Made by a program: the position numbers and the translations under genes
Assembly (NCBI GenBank): GCA_023627715.1
Contig: JAMAHW010000015.1
Location: 1 to 64,000 of the forward strand
Source of the DNA: Periconia sp. R9002
Lineage: Eukaryota; Ascomycota; Dothideomycetes; Pleosporales; Periconiaceae
Reading direction: 5' to 3'
Length of the DNA stretch: 64,000 nt
Notes under the pieces: generated by a model
Told to the model about the DNA's origin: nothing
Databases searched by the model: none
What the model saw: the letters and a program-made list of their open reading frames with translations, nothing else
Shown: positions 23,815 to 36,663 of the stretch, piece after piece
How positions within the stretch are numbered: the stretch's first letter is position 1
Layout: each line of letters begins with the position of its first letter

Positions 23815-25384
23815 ATGACGCCTGAAGAGCATGAGAAGCTTCTTAACCGGCCTGCCCTCGAGGCACCACCGGGCGTGAAGCACGACTACGACTACGCCGC
23901 AAGCCACAGAAACCTGAGCTATGGCCTAGTCGCCGTCATGCTATTCCTCATTACCCTAGTCGTTGCCATGCGCATCTTTACACGAGCGAAGCTTTTGCGG
24001 CGTCTGTCGCTCGAAGATTGTGAGTTGCAAATCTGTCTTATCTGCACTGGGGTAAAGGGGCTCAAATTTCTAAACTTTGTCAGATTTTCTTCTATTTGCC
24101 TGGGTAAGATGTGAAAAACAACTACTCTCTCTCTACTATGGATACTGTATTCCAACCTTGAACAGCTGGCATACACAGCGGGTTATAACACGATTGTGGT
24201 TAAACTCGCCGGGCATGGTGTCGCAGTGCACCAATGGGACATGACCGTCCGTCAACTCATCGAGTATCTCCATGTAGGGTTTTCAACTATGATCCACAAG
24301 AGATTAGCTGCAAGGGCTAACACATCGTGATTTCAAGCTCTTCCATGCCGAATCATTCTCTACAATATCGTAATCCTCCCGCTCAAACTATCCATTATCA
24401 TCCAGGTCTTGCGCGCTTTCGTTCCTTCGGGCTCGCGGGACGCGACATTCTGGATATCGCACGCTCTCATTTGGACTAATGTTGTTTTCTACATCATTTC
24501 TACGTGCCTGACCATATTCGCCTGCAAACCAACGGCAAAATCGTTCGACCCTACCATCCAAGTCGGCCACTGCCTCAACGCAGTCGGGGTCAACATCGCC
24601 TCAGCCTCTCTCAACAGTCTTTCCGATGCACTCCTCCTTATCCTTCCGCAACATGTCATATGGCGACTATCTCTTCCACGGAGACGAAAGTGGCTACTCT
24701 CCATTGCCTTTCTCGGCGGCATTCTGTGCGTTGAGTTCTTCCTTCACCCTGTCAACGATCCCATGTATCTATGCATCTCTCAACAGCGAGCTAACATATC
24801 TCAGATCCTTGGTCTCCGCTCTTGTACGTCTCGCCTACCTCGTCAGGCTCGACCACTCTCGAGACACCACCTATTACTCAGGGTTGGTCGGTTTATGGTC
24901 CTTCCCTGAGATCGCGTTTGGATTCCTCGTGGCTTGTTTACCAGTCATTCGCGGCTTCTTCAACATCATCCGCGGGCTACCAGTTGTAACCCGCATCCGA
25001 GCTTTGAGGGCGGACATCTACTCCATGTTCGCCCGCCGCCGCCCCTCGTCAGACTCTTCTTCGACGCATACTATTGCAAAGGGAGAAGCGCTACCACTGT
25101 CGAATGCGGCACATTTGCGATATCAGTATGTCGGACCGCATGTGTCAGATGTTGAATATCATGAGCTTGTAGTTAAGAGTGGGAATTCTTGGGTCACAGA
25201 AGAAGAAGCAAGGGAGCAGAGGCCGCGGCTCGTCGCAAAACCACCGCAGACGGTAGTGAGGCCAAAGAGTCACTCACAAAGGAGAGCTCCGATACCGGTA
25301 CAAACAGAAGGTGTCGAGAGCAAGAGTAGGGTGAAGGAAGGGAGGACACCTTTCACTAGCGATCCGCACAGAGAAGAAACATAG
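23815..25384 (+). CDS. Rhodopsin-domain (PTH11/SAT4-like) integral membrane protein, frame disrupted
   Basis: Exons 23815-24019, 24084-24103 (a 20-nt micro-exon), 24166-24273, 24338-24725 and 24805-25384 encode about 430 residues. A short lead-in precedes TM1 (YGLVAVMLFLITLVVAMRIF), then SLEDYFLLFAW, KLSIIIQVLRAF, an ISHALIWTNVVFYIISTCLT helix, and DTTYYSGLVGLWSFPEIAFG as the last conserved block before a hydrophilic tail. This is the fungal rhodopsin domain shared by PTH11-like receptors and many cluster-associated membrane proteins. In exon 4, between 24350 and 24361, the frame moves from LFHAESF to LYNIVILPL. One base is missing and the exon is 388 nt where 389 would fit. No alternative GT-AG intron fixes this. 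It is either a pseudogene or a sequence error. Confidence 0.8.
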
Positions 25385-26021
25385 TTATTATATAGGTGGT
25401 CGTGGCCTATTACAATATCATTGATACCCCTATTATCAAAAACGCAACAGTTTCTTCTATTGTAAAATTGAATGAGTTGCCGTGTGATGCTGTTTGTAAG
25501 TGGAAGGACAAGGAAGCAGTACCAGACGTAGTTACACATTATCACAAACATGAGCACCACTGAGTTAGCTAAGCTAAATGTTGATCCGGAAACTGCCACC
25601 GAATGACATTAAGACATCGCCCTCCTGTCCAAGTCGCCTGCGTTGAGGCTACAAGGAATATTCGACATTTTGAAGTTCTCGACACCAGGCAATTCACGAG
25701 GCAGCCGTTTTGCCCACGAAAGAGGCGCTAACCACATTTGGACGGCTCCGCATTCCTCCGCACTTCTTTCGCGGACTGCGCCACCAAACAATGTCTCCGC
25801 ATTCTCTGAAGGATATATTATCGAACAGTAATACGATCGCTCGAGGTAGCTTCCATGGATCAGTTTCTCGACTATTCACTAAAGCGAAAAAATTGATGAA
25901 ATGCAGGGGCTTCGAGGCGATTTCGCGTTCCAATATTGATCCATCACTCAACTCATGATAGAGTCAACTGGTGTTCGAGTTCATCGGATGTAGAGCAATA
26001 ATTGATTAAGCATCACCAACA
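25385..26021. other. Intergenic between convergent genes
   Basis: Short ORFs here lack any recognisable motif. It should contain the two 3' ends. Confidence 0.5.
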
Positions 26022-28441
26022 CTATACCAACGTAATTAGATTTGGTTTTCCTTTGCACATTTTCTTTTGCTCCCCCCACGCCTCCGCGTCCCTAGTTACC
26101 CCAACGCCTATCCGATAGTAGACGTCCTTGGAAGGGGTTCCACGTAGCGCTATAAAATACGACTCCTTATGTACATCATCATCATCTTCCCAAAAATCTG
26201 CTTGTGGTTTAGAGGACTTCGAGCTACGAGAGTCTGGATACTGTGCAATGAGCAAGCAGACCACTTCAGTCGGAGCTTCTTCATTCGTTTCATCCAGGAG
26301 GATATAGCCGTACTCGATCTTCAAGCAATTCCGTGTCTTCTTGGTGTTTCGCGGCGTCGGTGGTCCCAATTGAAGCTGGTCCAACTTATATTTAGACACC
26401 TTTTCGCGGCCAATCACCTGGCATTTTCGAATATGTCCCGCCAGTTGGAGAGCTCCAAAACTAGCGCCATTCTTAACACAAATATCGTTATCTGGCTTTA
26501 GAAATTGTACTCTTTGGATCTCCGATCGGCACCTTCCTACTCTAGTAAAGTAGATCCGTCCGTTCCAAGCTGCCCAGCTCCAAGAAGGTGCTACAATTCA
26601 TTAACAACCATTAAAAAAAAGTTCTCGACGAGCCTACCTCTCGGAGATGTAGCTCTCCCATTATGAGCGAGGGGTGTCCATATCAATTGTCGGAATAACC
26701 CATGAAGCAGCATACCTGCCATGCACTGGACTTCGCGACGAGTACGTGTTGTCTGGCGTGATCGGACAAGATAACTCGACACGGCTTGGCTCAGACCCTC
26801 AATGGCGGCTACCTTGTCGGTCTCTTGGGTCAGCTTGCGCTCCGAATAAACCTCGATAATGTTTTGCCAAAGCTCTGCGACCCTCTTTCCTTCATCACGG
26901 CCGCCAATCGTCTCTTCGAATCTCTCAAGCATTCTTCCTAAGCCAAGGGTAAGCTTCCGGCCGCGCTCCACAGTAAATATGGTGTTTGGGTTGATGCCCT
27001 TGTCATTAATGGTCTTGATGCTTTGGTGGGCGCCACCCCCTCCTTCAGATAGACAGCCCATCTTGCATTCGAAATAAGTCTGATGTTTTGTAAAATGAAC
27101 CATCCGACGAGAGAGAAACCGCTCCTGAAAGACCCTGAGATAGGACCCTGTATTTAGCATCCTCATGTGCGACTTGGAGAAAAGTACGTACCATCCGCGT
27201 GTATTCCATTGCCCATCCGCTAAAGCAATATTCAATTTGTCTAGGCGCTTGCTGAAATGCAGATTTCCTACTCGAACACTAGATTCCGGCCTTGTTTTTC
27301 GGAATAGGCCGCTATTGGCATGGCGACTCGAAGAGGCTGCAATCGTACAGACCGCATACTGGTACACGTCACACATCCGTTTCGCCTCGGCGGCCCAATC
27401 CTCGGCATCGTCTTGTATTATGCATAGAGCATCGACCCACAAATACCGCATTCCAAGTCGCCTCGTGACCGTGATGGCATCCTTGATCGTTTGTGGAAGC
27501 TCCTCCCAGGGCAATGATTTATGGAAATCCTCGACACTAGCTGCAAGGGTCTTGATCACTTTCACTTTACCCCAACAATAGCTCAATGCCAGATAGTGGC
27601 TGCGTAGTCCATTCGAGGTTACCAACCTGGGTGGGCTATCATGATTGAGGCCAACATCAATGACACGGGTTGGTAGCACGGGTGGCATCTGATTACCATC
27701 GAGTACCTCACCCGATAGGGTAATCCTGCATTCTCGATGGTTCTCTCGACAATTATCAATCCACTCTTTGAGTCTTTCGAAAGCTATTTGAGAATCGGCG
27801 GGGGCGAGGGCGCGGCCTGCGAGTCGTTGTTGGAATTCAGGATCGCTCTCAATATCGGCGAAGAGACGTATTTTCTTCTCCCGGCCATAAGAAGCTTCTT
27901 CCGATTTGACCTCTACTTTCAGACAGTCGATGACCTGGCTCACACTGTTGAACCTTTCGTAAGACGACATGCGATCGACGGAAAAAACAAGGGAAGCCGC
28001 CTCCCGGATCATTTGACGTGACATGAGCTTCGCCGCGCGAACGCTATGGCGCATGACAGGTTTAGGACGCAAACTGACATCTAGCCTGACATCCTTGAGC
28101 CCTGTCATTCTTCCATACTCTGGTTTCTCTGAGAGTGCTTGCAGAAACAGATACACTTTGCCATCGCGTTCTTGTGAATCATTAATCGTCTCCTCGCCTT
28201 CGTCGTCTAGAAACGCCGTATAGAAAAGCCTACACAATGGACATGAGAAAGCAGAAGTCCGAAGACTTCTCCAAGTAGTTCCGTGTGCATATTTTGAAAA
28301 GCCCGCCGGTGATTTTGGGAACGATGAGGCACCGATATTTTCTAAGATCGTTCTCTTAACATAACTATTGGGTCCTAATGTTGGCGCAAGAAGGTCGAGA
28401 CTAAGGGGACTGCAGAACTGGCATAGGTTTGGTGTATCCAT
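26022..28441 (-). CDS. HET-domain protein, TOL-like
   Basis: Three exons, 28441-27192, 27134-26638 and 26590-26022 (introns 57 and 47 nt), with matching phases encode 771 residues. The N-terminus has two CxxC pairs (CQFC near residue 8; CPLC near 68), as in TOL-like proteins. The HET domain begins at about residue 283 with LALSYCWG, followed by LWVDALCIIQDD (about 335), YQYAVCTIAASSS, and across the first intron TRGWVFQERFLSRR. The distal part has the usual AGMLLHGLFRQLIW and, after the second intron, APSWSWAAWNG. These are the standard landmarks of the Neurospora tol / het-6 group. Role: non-self recognition or other regulated cell death. It is convergent with the PTH11-like gene and intact. 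Confidence 0.93.
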
Positions 28442-29983
28442 TCAGCTATCAGGATATTCGCTAAAGTGTTCAATTGTTGGTTGTCGCCGTTGCATCCGTG
28501 ATCAAGAACAAACTGTGGCCATATTGAACCCCTTTTTTGAAACTTGTGTATGCTATGCCAAAAGGGGATGCAAGGCTGAGACAAACATCCCTGCAGGAGC
28601 CGAGGTATCCCTGCAAGAGCTGATCACAGCACTTGATCGTGTTTTTTTTCAGCGTCTAAATTAATCATTAACTACATATTGGCATTTGCACGAAATGCGG
28701 TTTCCCATGGTATTACAAATTCATACGCGTCGACTGAATGTCATGCATATTGAACTATACATGCTCATCAAACTTGTTGTGATTCAGCAGACCGCCTGTT
28801 TCTGAAAGCGATTATAGGTCACGTGATCTCCACAAACAACATTTGAAGATTCTGGCTTAGACCCTGTCTTTTTTTGTTCTGGTACTGGCTGTAACATCTA
28901 TAAACAACATAGAATTGCACAGAATGATTTACAAAGATGCGTTTTCCATTCCCCTCTAACTCTATTGGCTGTGATGAGTGTGGCAGCTGCTATCATACAT
29001 AATTCCTTGCCCCTCGCTCTGTCACTCCGCTATCGGCCTGCGCAAGTCTTTTCTACTCCACGCCAGTGAATTGATTTAAGGTGAAATTCTTTTTAACTTT
29101 TATCTACTAGCTCGAGCTTCCACTTTGCATCGAGGTTATCGATCCTCTGTAAGCGCAATCTCTACCTGGCAACCTTTTTAGATTTCCTCTCTTTAGCATC
29201 GTCTAGTTATGTTATATCGCCATTGTGCACCTAAAATGTTTCGCAAGCGGTTCTTTTAATATTTTTTATTATTGAGATATATTCGATTCGAATGCGGACC
29301 CGACCTTAACTCGAAAAACCAAGGTTAGGCAGGTTCTGTCTTCTCATCTACAAGGACATCGCGGTGACTCAGTATCAAAACATTCTTAGTAATTCTCCAT
29401 TCTCTGTCTTTATGTTAAACAAATTTCCAATGATAAGCTATTTGGCTGATAAGAAACGGCACTTGTTCATGTGCGCGAAACAACTGGACGTTTAATATCG
29501 ACTAACGGAATGTGACCTAGTGCTTTGGTGGAGACGTTATAGTATGCATATACTTGTACTATTGACAATGATTTTATAGTTTCATTGAACGGTGAGAAAA
29601 TTTACTGCAATCTCAACAATGCAGCAGATCACCACAATCATAATTGATTTACTTATTATATCTACTTAAGAGGAATATTATAGGAATAACGGATCTTGAC
29701 CTATCTGTCACAGATGACGTGTAGTTAAACTGTACCCTTCTATTCTTGATAGTCTCGAATGTATTCGTAACATCTTAAATGGATCACAATGGGATATGGG
29801 CAATAAAAAGACTACACATAACAAACAGAACAATGATTTTCTATTGACACCAAGCTACTACCAAATAAAGCGTTGAATGAATGACTGAAGTTGGATGAAC
29901 ATAAAAGACCTTCTCCCGTCACTGGACTTCACAAATCGCCTCCCGCATCCCAGCTGCGCATTGAGGTAACGACAGCCATTTGC
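28442..29983. other. Intergenic, 1.5 kb
   Basis: No coding frame looks real. The part 29200-29900 is AT-rich without the extreme CA/TG loss of the RIP block. Upstream of the HET gene there is a CACGTG E-box (28819-28824). Confidence 0.5.
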
Positions 29984-30353
29984 CTATCTGCAAACAAGGT
30001 TGCCCAAAGCAGGGTTACCTTTATCGCAGCGGCATTGCTTGCCTGCAGCGCAGCTGTGATCAACAGCCCACTTTCCGCCTCGGCACTCCAACTTGGGCCT
30101 CGTCAGTATCTCATCCTTCAACTAATCTGTGGGGATAGCTTACGACATGGGTCTCATTGTTAACGTCGCAGGCGTGCGGCTCGCTTTCGCTTGCGCCGAA
30201 AGAGCATGGCTGACCAACTGCTTTCGTGTTGCTACCGCAATAGTCGATGCCGCCACGACGGACAAGTTCATGGCTTCTGTCGATGGTGACTGGAGTGGCC
30301 ACGGCCAAGAAGGGCGCCAAAGTAAGGAGAGCGAGGACCTGGGTGAACTGCAT
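29984..30353 (-). CDS. Small secreted cysteine-rich protein (effector or antimicrobial type)
   Basis: Exons 30353-30144 and 30091-29984 (52-nt intron with a CTGAC branch) encode 105 residues. MQFTQVLALLTLAPFLAVA is a clear signal peptide. A pro-region ends in LVRR, a Kex2-type site. The mature part, about 70 residues, has eight cysteines (DYC, PC, HAC, EC, SC, QC, RC, VC), enough for four disulfides. Such small Kex2-processed proteins act outside the cell as effectors or antimicrobial peptides. I do not recognise a named family. An in-frame upstream extension exists but carries no signal peptide, so the start at 30353 is preferred; a TATA box sits about 160 bp upstream. Confidence 0.75.
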
Positions 30354-30514
30354 CTTGATTGTAGGTTTGGTGTTGAGGAAGTGTTGTTTAAAACGTGAAG
30401 GAAGGTATTTGAAAGTGAAAAGAATGCAGAAAGAATGTATGAAGTGAATTGAAGTGAATTGAAGTGCGAATGGAATGCTCTGGATATGATTGACTTGAGG
30501 GGAATTGTACGCCG

Positions 30515-30521
30515 TTTTATA
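30515..30521 (-). promoter_or_regulatory. TATA box of the small secreted protein gene
   Basis: TATAAAA on the minus strand, inside CTATAAAACGGC, 162 bp before the chosen ATG. This spacing gives a leader of about 130 nt. Confidence 0.5.
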
Positions 30522-32586
30522 GATGAGAGGATAACTGTGGTAGCCTTGGGATACGGCCATCAACAACTGTAACTAGACACCTTAATCAAAAGAGCCAAGA
30601 TACTGCGAGAGTGGCAAACCTTGATTGTTAGGTTTCCCATGTCGGACTCACATAAAGACGAAGGCCGCGCCAGGCTGAATGTCATCTCACACACCCTATT
30701 GGGTTTTACAGTAGAAAAACTTACTGTGTACCTGGCCTCAGCTACAGAGGCCATGCAAGAACACTTTCGAAGGCTTAGGCGCGCACCCCAAGTCTTGTGC
30801 CTTAGAGCACGGTTTTCATCGTTTTGGTATAGCGGACTGCTTAGCTGGAGACCTAGTGTTGTAAATCATCGTATTCCCGTAATAGAAAAGCAGCTTTTCG
30901 CGCTTTGTATACTGATCTGTACAGAAACTATATACCGTAATTTCTCAGTCATAAGGGATACGCCAGCGGGGCGAGCTAACTAGGGATGGAAGTATTCTAG
31001 CTTAAAATAGTCAGATCTGAAGACGTATTTAACCGCAACCATATAATTGCGATTGAAAGATTGGTGAGGATTTGCGGCTGAAGAATTGCAAACAGTAGGT
31101 CGCCTGAGAAGCAAATAGGCGCATTCGGTCTTTCTCAGAAGGGTTAATGTGTTTAGCTAGTTTGAGATTCATGGACGGTTTTGTGACTGGACTGGGGCCG
31201 GAGACCTGAAGTATGTCACTCATACGTAAGGCCACCACACTAATAAGCGTACGCTTGTAGATTTTAAGCTTAAGATTCTAGCGTAGCTGCGCCTACTTTC
31301 ATTCTTCTCGTTTTGTCTAAAATAAAAATCCACGCCAACTAATTAGAACGCACATTTGAAACATGCAGTCGCTTCTTTGAAACAGCGGCCTGCGCGCGCG
31401 AATGTACAGTATTAACTACGTGTTCTACGCTGTCAACCTTACAGCCTGAATGAGTATAGCAGGTTACATACCCAACGAACGGGTGGCGCCTGAATGTTGG
31501 CATGCATTGGACTGTGTGGGAAATTTTGTCTTTCGTTTTCTTTATGGCATTCATGCTATCCATTTGGGAATAGACACGCGAACGATTGACGTATACACAC
31601 AATGTACTAAATCTGCCATTTCCGTGTTGATTGCCTGAGATCCAGATCCTATAGTGTTTCCTCTGTTTCCACCCTTATGCTTCACCGTCTGAGGTATGGA
31701 TTGGGTTGTACTGTTCTTCCAGGGTCATGAGCTCCTATCATTAGTGTGTTACTGGTGATTGCCTGGATGAGAGGCAAGTGGAAGCATGTCAGATTGGTAT
31801 AGTTTATAGCACCGTAGTACTAAGGGCTATCCCTACCCATACCAAAAAGAGGATTATAGATCAAACACATGGAAGCATGTCACCTCAGATTGAACACACA
31901 CTGAGAAGAAGTTCTTAGCCAAAAAATTACATTGTACCAACTATTGCCTGATTACGTCTACATCTGTTCAGAGAAAAGGAAACATACATTATAGACGGGC
32001 CGTCGCCTCCCATGCGCTTTCGGGAAAAGGATTTTTCTCACTATAGTACGTTTCTATGCAGCACAACTTCATCTCCATTATGTTGAAGAGTGCACAATGC
32101 AAGGACACTTTATAAGTCAACTCCAGTATTCGTCCCCAATGATGGATTACTTACATAGAATTATACGCTCACGTCAGAATCAAATGGTTTAGAATTACGA
32201 CTTCATCGTGACTCTGATCCCTAAGGCCTAAGCACTTTTGTATATCAGGAAAGTATTAGGAGTAAAATCTTTTGAGTCAAAAGGGCCTACCCACATGAAA
32301 AATCTAAACGAAAAAAAGAAAATACGATCAATGCGATAGTTAGGAGCCAGCACATTTGTGGTCTTGCGGCTATGATAGCAGCCCCATGCTACTCGATTTC
32401 TAACCTTAGCTGTAACCAGTAGACTGGATTCATGTTTCTTTGCACTGACATGATATTGCCGAGACGAAAATGGCTACTACTGCAGTGAGTAGCCAGCCTA
32501 GGATGAACTAAGAAACGATGAGTGGCACTTTTATCAAACGATACAGTAACATGAACACATAAATCCGACGCACGCCAACCCATTCT
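30522..32586. other. Intergenic, 2 kb
   Basis: Plus-strand ORF 30621-30983 and smaller ones have no motif, no signal and ordinary intergenic composition; I do not call a gene. Confidence 0.45.
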
Positions 32587-33332
32587 TCAATTCGATTCTT
32601 CAAAAGGCAGAACCATAGTCCAAAAAACGATATCCCCCATCTCCTCCTCAATTTTCTTCCACTTTTCGTCCGGATGACTTGTTGTTGGGACTAAAGGATT
32701 CCTCTCCACCAGATGAAATCCATACTTTTCATACAGCGGCTTCCCAATTGGGGTTGCATCAAGCCAGAAATCAACCTTCAAATTCTTTGCAACGTTTATA
32801 CCCCACTCAAGCAACATTGCTCCGATTCCCTTTCGACGATAGCTCGGATGGGTGAAAACAATGTTGAGAACTAAGTTAACAGGCAAATTAGTTACTCAGA
32901 GACGACGCCTTTTTGTGTTATGATAATCCACTCACAGACTTGCGGTGTGTTGCCTTTCTGCTTTCTCGGCTTGTCCAAAGCCTCTAACGCCTGACTGGTG
33001 TATTCCCTGGTGCTGTCATCGGGATACCAATAAGCAACTTCTTCATGTGGGTCCGAAAACGGGTTTTCGTTGTATGTCTTGTACCAGGCCCCACCGACAA
33101 TCTTCCCAGTCGAAGTTTCGGTGACTTTGAGCCAGCGCGCATGCGGGTCTTGTTGATGCCACTCCAGGAATCTGTCGGCGGACTCTTGGATGGACGCTTC
33201 GCGATCATTGTCCAAAATAGGACAGAAAAGTCGGAGAAAAGGCTGAAATGGGTCCTCGTGGGATTCCCACATGCAAATTATCAGATCGTTCCAGTCGGTG
33301 GTGAGGTCTGCTTCGGCGAGCTGGAAAGGCAT
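32587..33332 (-). CDS. GNAT-family N-acetyltransferase
   Basis: Exons 33332-32936 and 32870-32587, with a 65-nt intron, encode 226 residues. MPFQLAEADLTTDW is the usual opening of fungal GNAT proteins that act on small molecules or unknown substrates. The central part has WLKVTETSTGKIVGGAWY (strands 2-4). Across the intron, LNIVFTHPSYRRKGIGAMLLEWG contains motif A, the acetyl-CoA pyrophosphate loop (RRKGIG, matching R/Q-x-x-G-x-G/A). PLYEKYGFHLVER is the typical C-terminal motif. It uses acetyl-CoA; the substrate cannot be told. A further upstream in-frame start would add a hydrophobic, non-conserved lead, so I prefer 33332. Confidence 0.9.
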
Positions 33333-34143
33333 GATTAACCCCGAAGAAGAACACGAGTCAGATCGAAAGATTCTTGAGTGTGAATGTATGTCAAATGCAA
33401 ATGGGATCAGGTATAAAGGGGAAGCAGAAATGATCCGTGTTCTGTGGAAACTGTGCCGCAGCGGCATTATTATTACCACCTGAACGTTGCTCAGGCAAAC
33501 ATGCTATTGTGCAAGGTGAGGCACGGACATGAATTCCTCGCTGTTGCGGCGCAGTCGGTTACACACAGCCCGCACCGCAACGGTCCTTCGGTTTATACCA
33601 CGCCCCCCACGTTCACCATATTATCTCAGGTATAGAATTTAGTCGGACGAAGAAGAAATTTTACAAGCCTGCAATGCAAATAAGGATGCTTTAAGTAATT
33701 ACGTGACTGCGCACCTACAAGAATGACGATGAGAAAGCAATAAGCTCTTATGCGCAAGGGAAGAACAGAAGTACAGAAAAAAAGCAGTTAAGGTTTTAGC
33801 CTAATCTTCGGTCTGCCTCAACCAATAATGCCCAAAGTAACGCCATATATGCATGTAAGCCTAGGCACGCACACGGCACACATAGACAACACAGCACAAC
33901 ACCCATCTTCTCTAAACTCTTAATCCTGCACCGCAGAAACTCAGGTCGAAAATCGTTGTCTACAAATCCCATCTACAAAGTGTAGAATTCTAGAACTCGA
34001 CTCTAGCGTAGTGTCACACTGCATGCAAGGGAACTACTTGTCTTCCTGGTGCAACGTCTCATTCTTCTCTTGATAACCCTATCTTTTCTGGCATAAAAGA
34101 CGACTTTCTTTCCTGAAACAGTGGTGGTGGTAATTTGTTGGCC
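33333..34143. other. Divergent intergenic region, GNAT / permease
   Basis: 811 bp holding both promoters, with no coding signal. There is an A-rich patch around 33770-33790. Confidence 0.5.
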
Positions 34144-36159
34144 ATGGCGGATCCTGATCGCAATGAATTTGAGCTCCGAGAATTTAATGAGAGCGCGAAG
34201 ACGGCAGTGTCGGACGACGATGCACTAGGTAGGCTGGGGAAAAAAGCCGTACTTAAAGTAAGTGGGAGTCAAATTTGCCGCATTGACTTGGTTTGCATTG
34301 ACATGAGTGAAGAGGCGATTCAGGTTTCTTTCAATTCTAGGATTTAGCTGCACGATTTTGATCACATGGGAGGCCACACTGGTGTGAGTTTACATCAAAA
34401 AGGGCGAGTGTTAGCAAATTGACATGAACAAAGGCTTTTTCTGGTAGGTTTGCAAAAGTGAGTGGGAGAAACCGCTTTTGAAGACAACGAGTTGAAATAT
34501 GCCAGTGGTGGGCCGGCAGGCGTCATCTACGGATATCTGCTTGTCTGGGTAGGTACGGTATCGACCTTTGTGGTGCTTTCCGAGCTAGTTTCCATGCAAG
34601 TGCAAAACAAATCTCTTCATATTTCACATACTTATCAAAAGACAAGGGCCCCAACGTCCGGCGGACAATATCACTGGGTTGCAATGCTCGCGCCTAAGTC
34701 TATGCAAAAATCCTTGAGCTACGTGGCAGGTAGGTCCTTACTCAAGTTTTCTAGAAATATTTCCAACTTCCAAATAAAATTGCTAATTCTTTGATCTCAG
34801 GCTGGGTCACACTTTACGGGTGGCAGGCCACCGTAGGCTCCGGTGCATATCTAACAGGCGGCTTGATTCAGGGAATTCTAATCCTGACTCGGCCCAACTA
34901 CGTCCCTCAGAATTGGCACGCTACCTTGCTGTTTTGGGCCATCATGTTGTTCGGCGTGGCCATCAACGTAACGGCTGGTTGGTTACTACCTAAATTTGAA
35001 GGCGCGCTGCTGTTGCTACACATACTAGGGTTTTTCGGTTTTATTATACCGCTGTTAGTGCTCGGCCCTCGGGGCAATGCGCATGAAGTGTTTACTACGT
35101 TTACAAACCTTGGTGGTTGGCAGACGCAAGGCTTGTCGTTTTGTATTGGTATTATGGGGAACGTGTTCGCTTTCGTGGGTAAGTTTCAATGTTATGATAA
35201 CACTTCGTTATGCGAAGCCGGTAATCTAACAGGTGTTATAGGGGGTGACGGTGCTGTTCATGTAATTAACTTGCTCTCATATGGCAAAATCGGAGGCTAA
35301 TTCTGTCCAGATGTGCGAGGAAATCCAGAATGCAGCCGTCGTCGTACCCAGGTCTATTGTAATTGGGGTTCTTATCAATGGTTCGCTCGGCTTAGGAATG
35401 ATCTTGACTATCCTCTTTCGCGCTGGAGATATTGAAGCCGCCCTTGCGGAAAATCCAGCCTTCCCAATCATGGCTATCTTTAAACATGCGCTGAATTCTA
35501 CCTCCGGAGCAGCGGCCATGTCCTCATTGCTAGTAGTACTATGCACAACTGCGACGGTCGGGCTACTGGCTTCCTCCTCGCGAATCTTTTGGGCATTTTC
35601 TCGTGATAAAGGTTTGCCAGGTTGGCGTATACTGCGCAAGGTATTTATGCCCCGAGCCCTTCATAAACAGGGCAAGCAAAATGAAGCTAATACAACGTAT
35701 CAGCTAAGCCCCAGGACCTTTATCCCCGTCTATTCCGTCACAGCTACGACTGTTATCGCATGTATTCTCGCACTCGTCAACATCGGATCATCCACCGCGT
35801 TCAACGGTATCGTCTCCATATCGATCGCTGGCTTATTCTCTTCATATCTTCTCGTGTCCGGCCTTCTCCTCTACCGTCGTTGTTCCGGTGACCCGATCGT
35901 CTGGGGACCGTGGAGAGTCCCGGGTGCCTTTGGAGTCGCGAACAATACCTTCGCCTGTATATACCTAACCTTTGTCCTCTTCTTCAGTTTCTGGCCTAGC
36001 TTTTCGGTAGTGACGCCACAAAATATGAACTGGTCCGTTTTGGTCACAGGGTGTGTCGCGATGTTTAGTACGCTATATTATATCTTTTGGGCGAAGAAAA
36101 CATACGAAGGCCCCGTCGTGGAGGTAGAAGTGGAGACCGCGGGGAGCCCATCCACGTAA
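34144..36159 (+). CDS. APC-superfamily amino acid / GABA-type permease
   Basis: Eight exons: 34144-34257, 34313-34383, 34434-34457 (24 nt), 34506-34595, 34647-34729, 34801-35178, 35242-35261 (20 nt), 35311-36159; 542 residues. The start GCCATGG fits the Kozak rule. TM1 is SILGFSCTILITWEATLVLF, followed by NGGPAGVIYGYL, SELVSMAPTSGGQYHW, GWVTLYGWQA, the charged GGDGAVHMCEEI, then AAVVVPRSI and SSRIFWAFSRDKGLPGW. These are landmarks of fungal AAT/ACT-family permeases (UGA4, HNM1, choline/GABA carriers); 12 TM segments are expected in the plasma membrane. The intron at 34596-34646 begins GCAAGT, so it is most likely a GC-AG intron. All phases close and the gene looks functional. The substrate cannot be told. 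Confidence 0.93.
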
Positions 36160-36663
36160 TCTTGCGCACAAAGGGGACTGTATTTTGGCAATGAATCACG
36201 TTTTTCCCGCGCGTCAAATGATACAAACTGCCGTTATTTGAAATCTTTGCAAACATAGCATCAATGGCCAGCGGTGAAATGGTCTTAATCTACAATGCCT
36301 GTGGGCGTAACCTTGACTTCACACATGTTCCAATCACATGTCTATCTTCCTCCACATTCCTGTTATTGAGATTAAACAAGATCCACTCCCAAAATGACGG
36401 GGGGAAAGGTGAACGCTGATCAACGTCATCACACTACTAAAGCGGAGAAAGGATGATGTCGGGGACATATTGTGGGACGGAAGACTAATCTGTTTATTAG
36501 ACAGGGCTGCGTCTTTGTATTTTTAAATTCATTATATTACAGACACTTTTGTGAATCGTTCTAAACAATGACCTGTCCCAGAAACGGAGATTCCGAGCCA
36601 TATCTTGTCAGAGTTGTGGTCCAAGAATCTCTTTTGCAAGATTTCAGCTGATGATAAGAATCC
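36160..36663. other. Intergenic, 3' of permease
   Basis: No coding signal; A/T-rich tracts near 36510-36545. Confidence 0.5.

Noticed and set aside
30621..30983. 120-codon plus-strand ORF
   Set aside because: Starts at a non-ATG codon, no motif, no signal; composition like the intergenic flanks.
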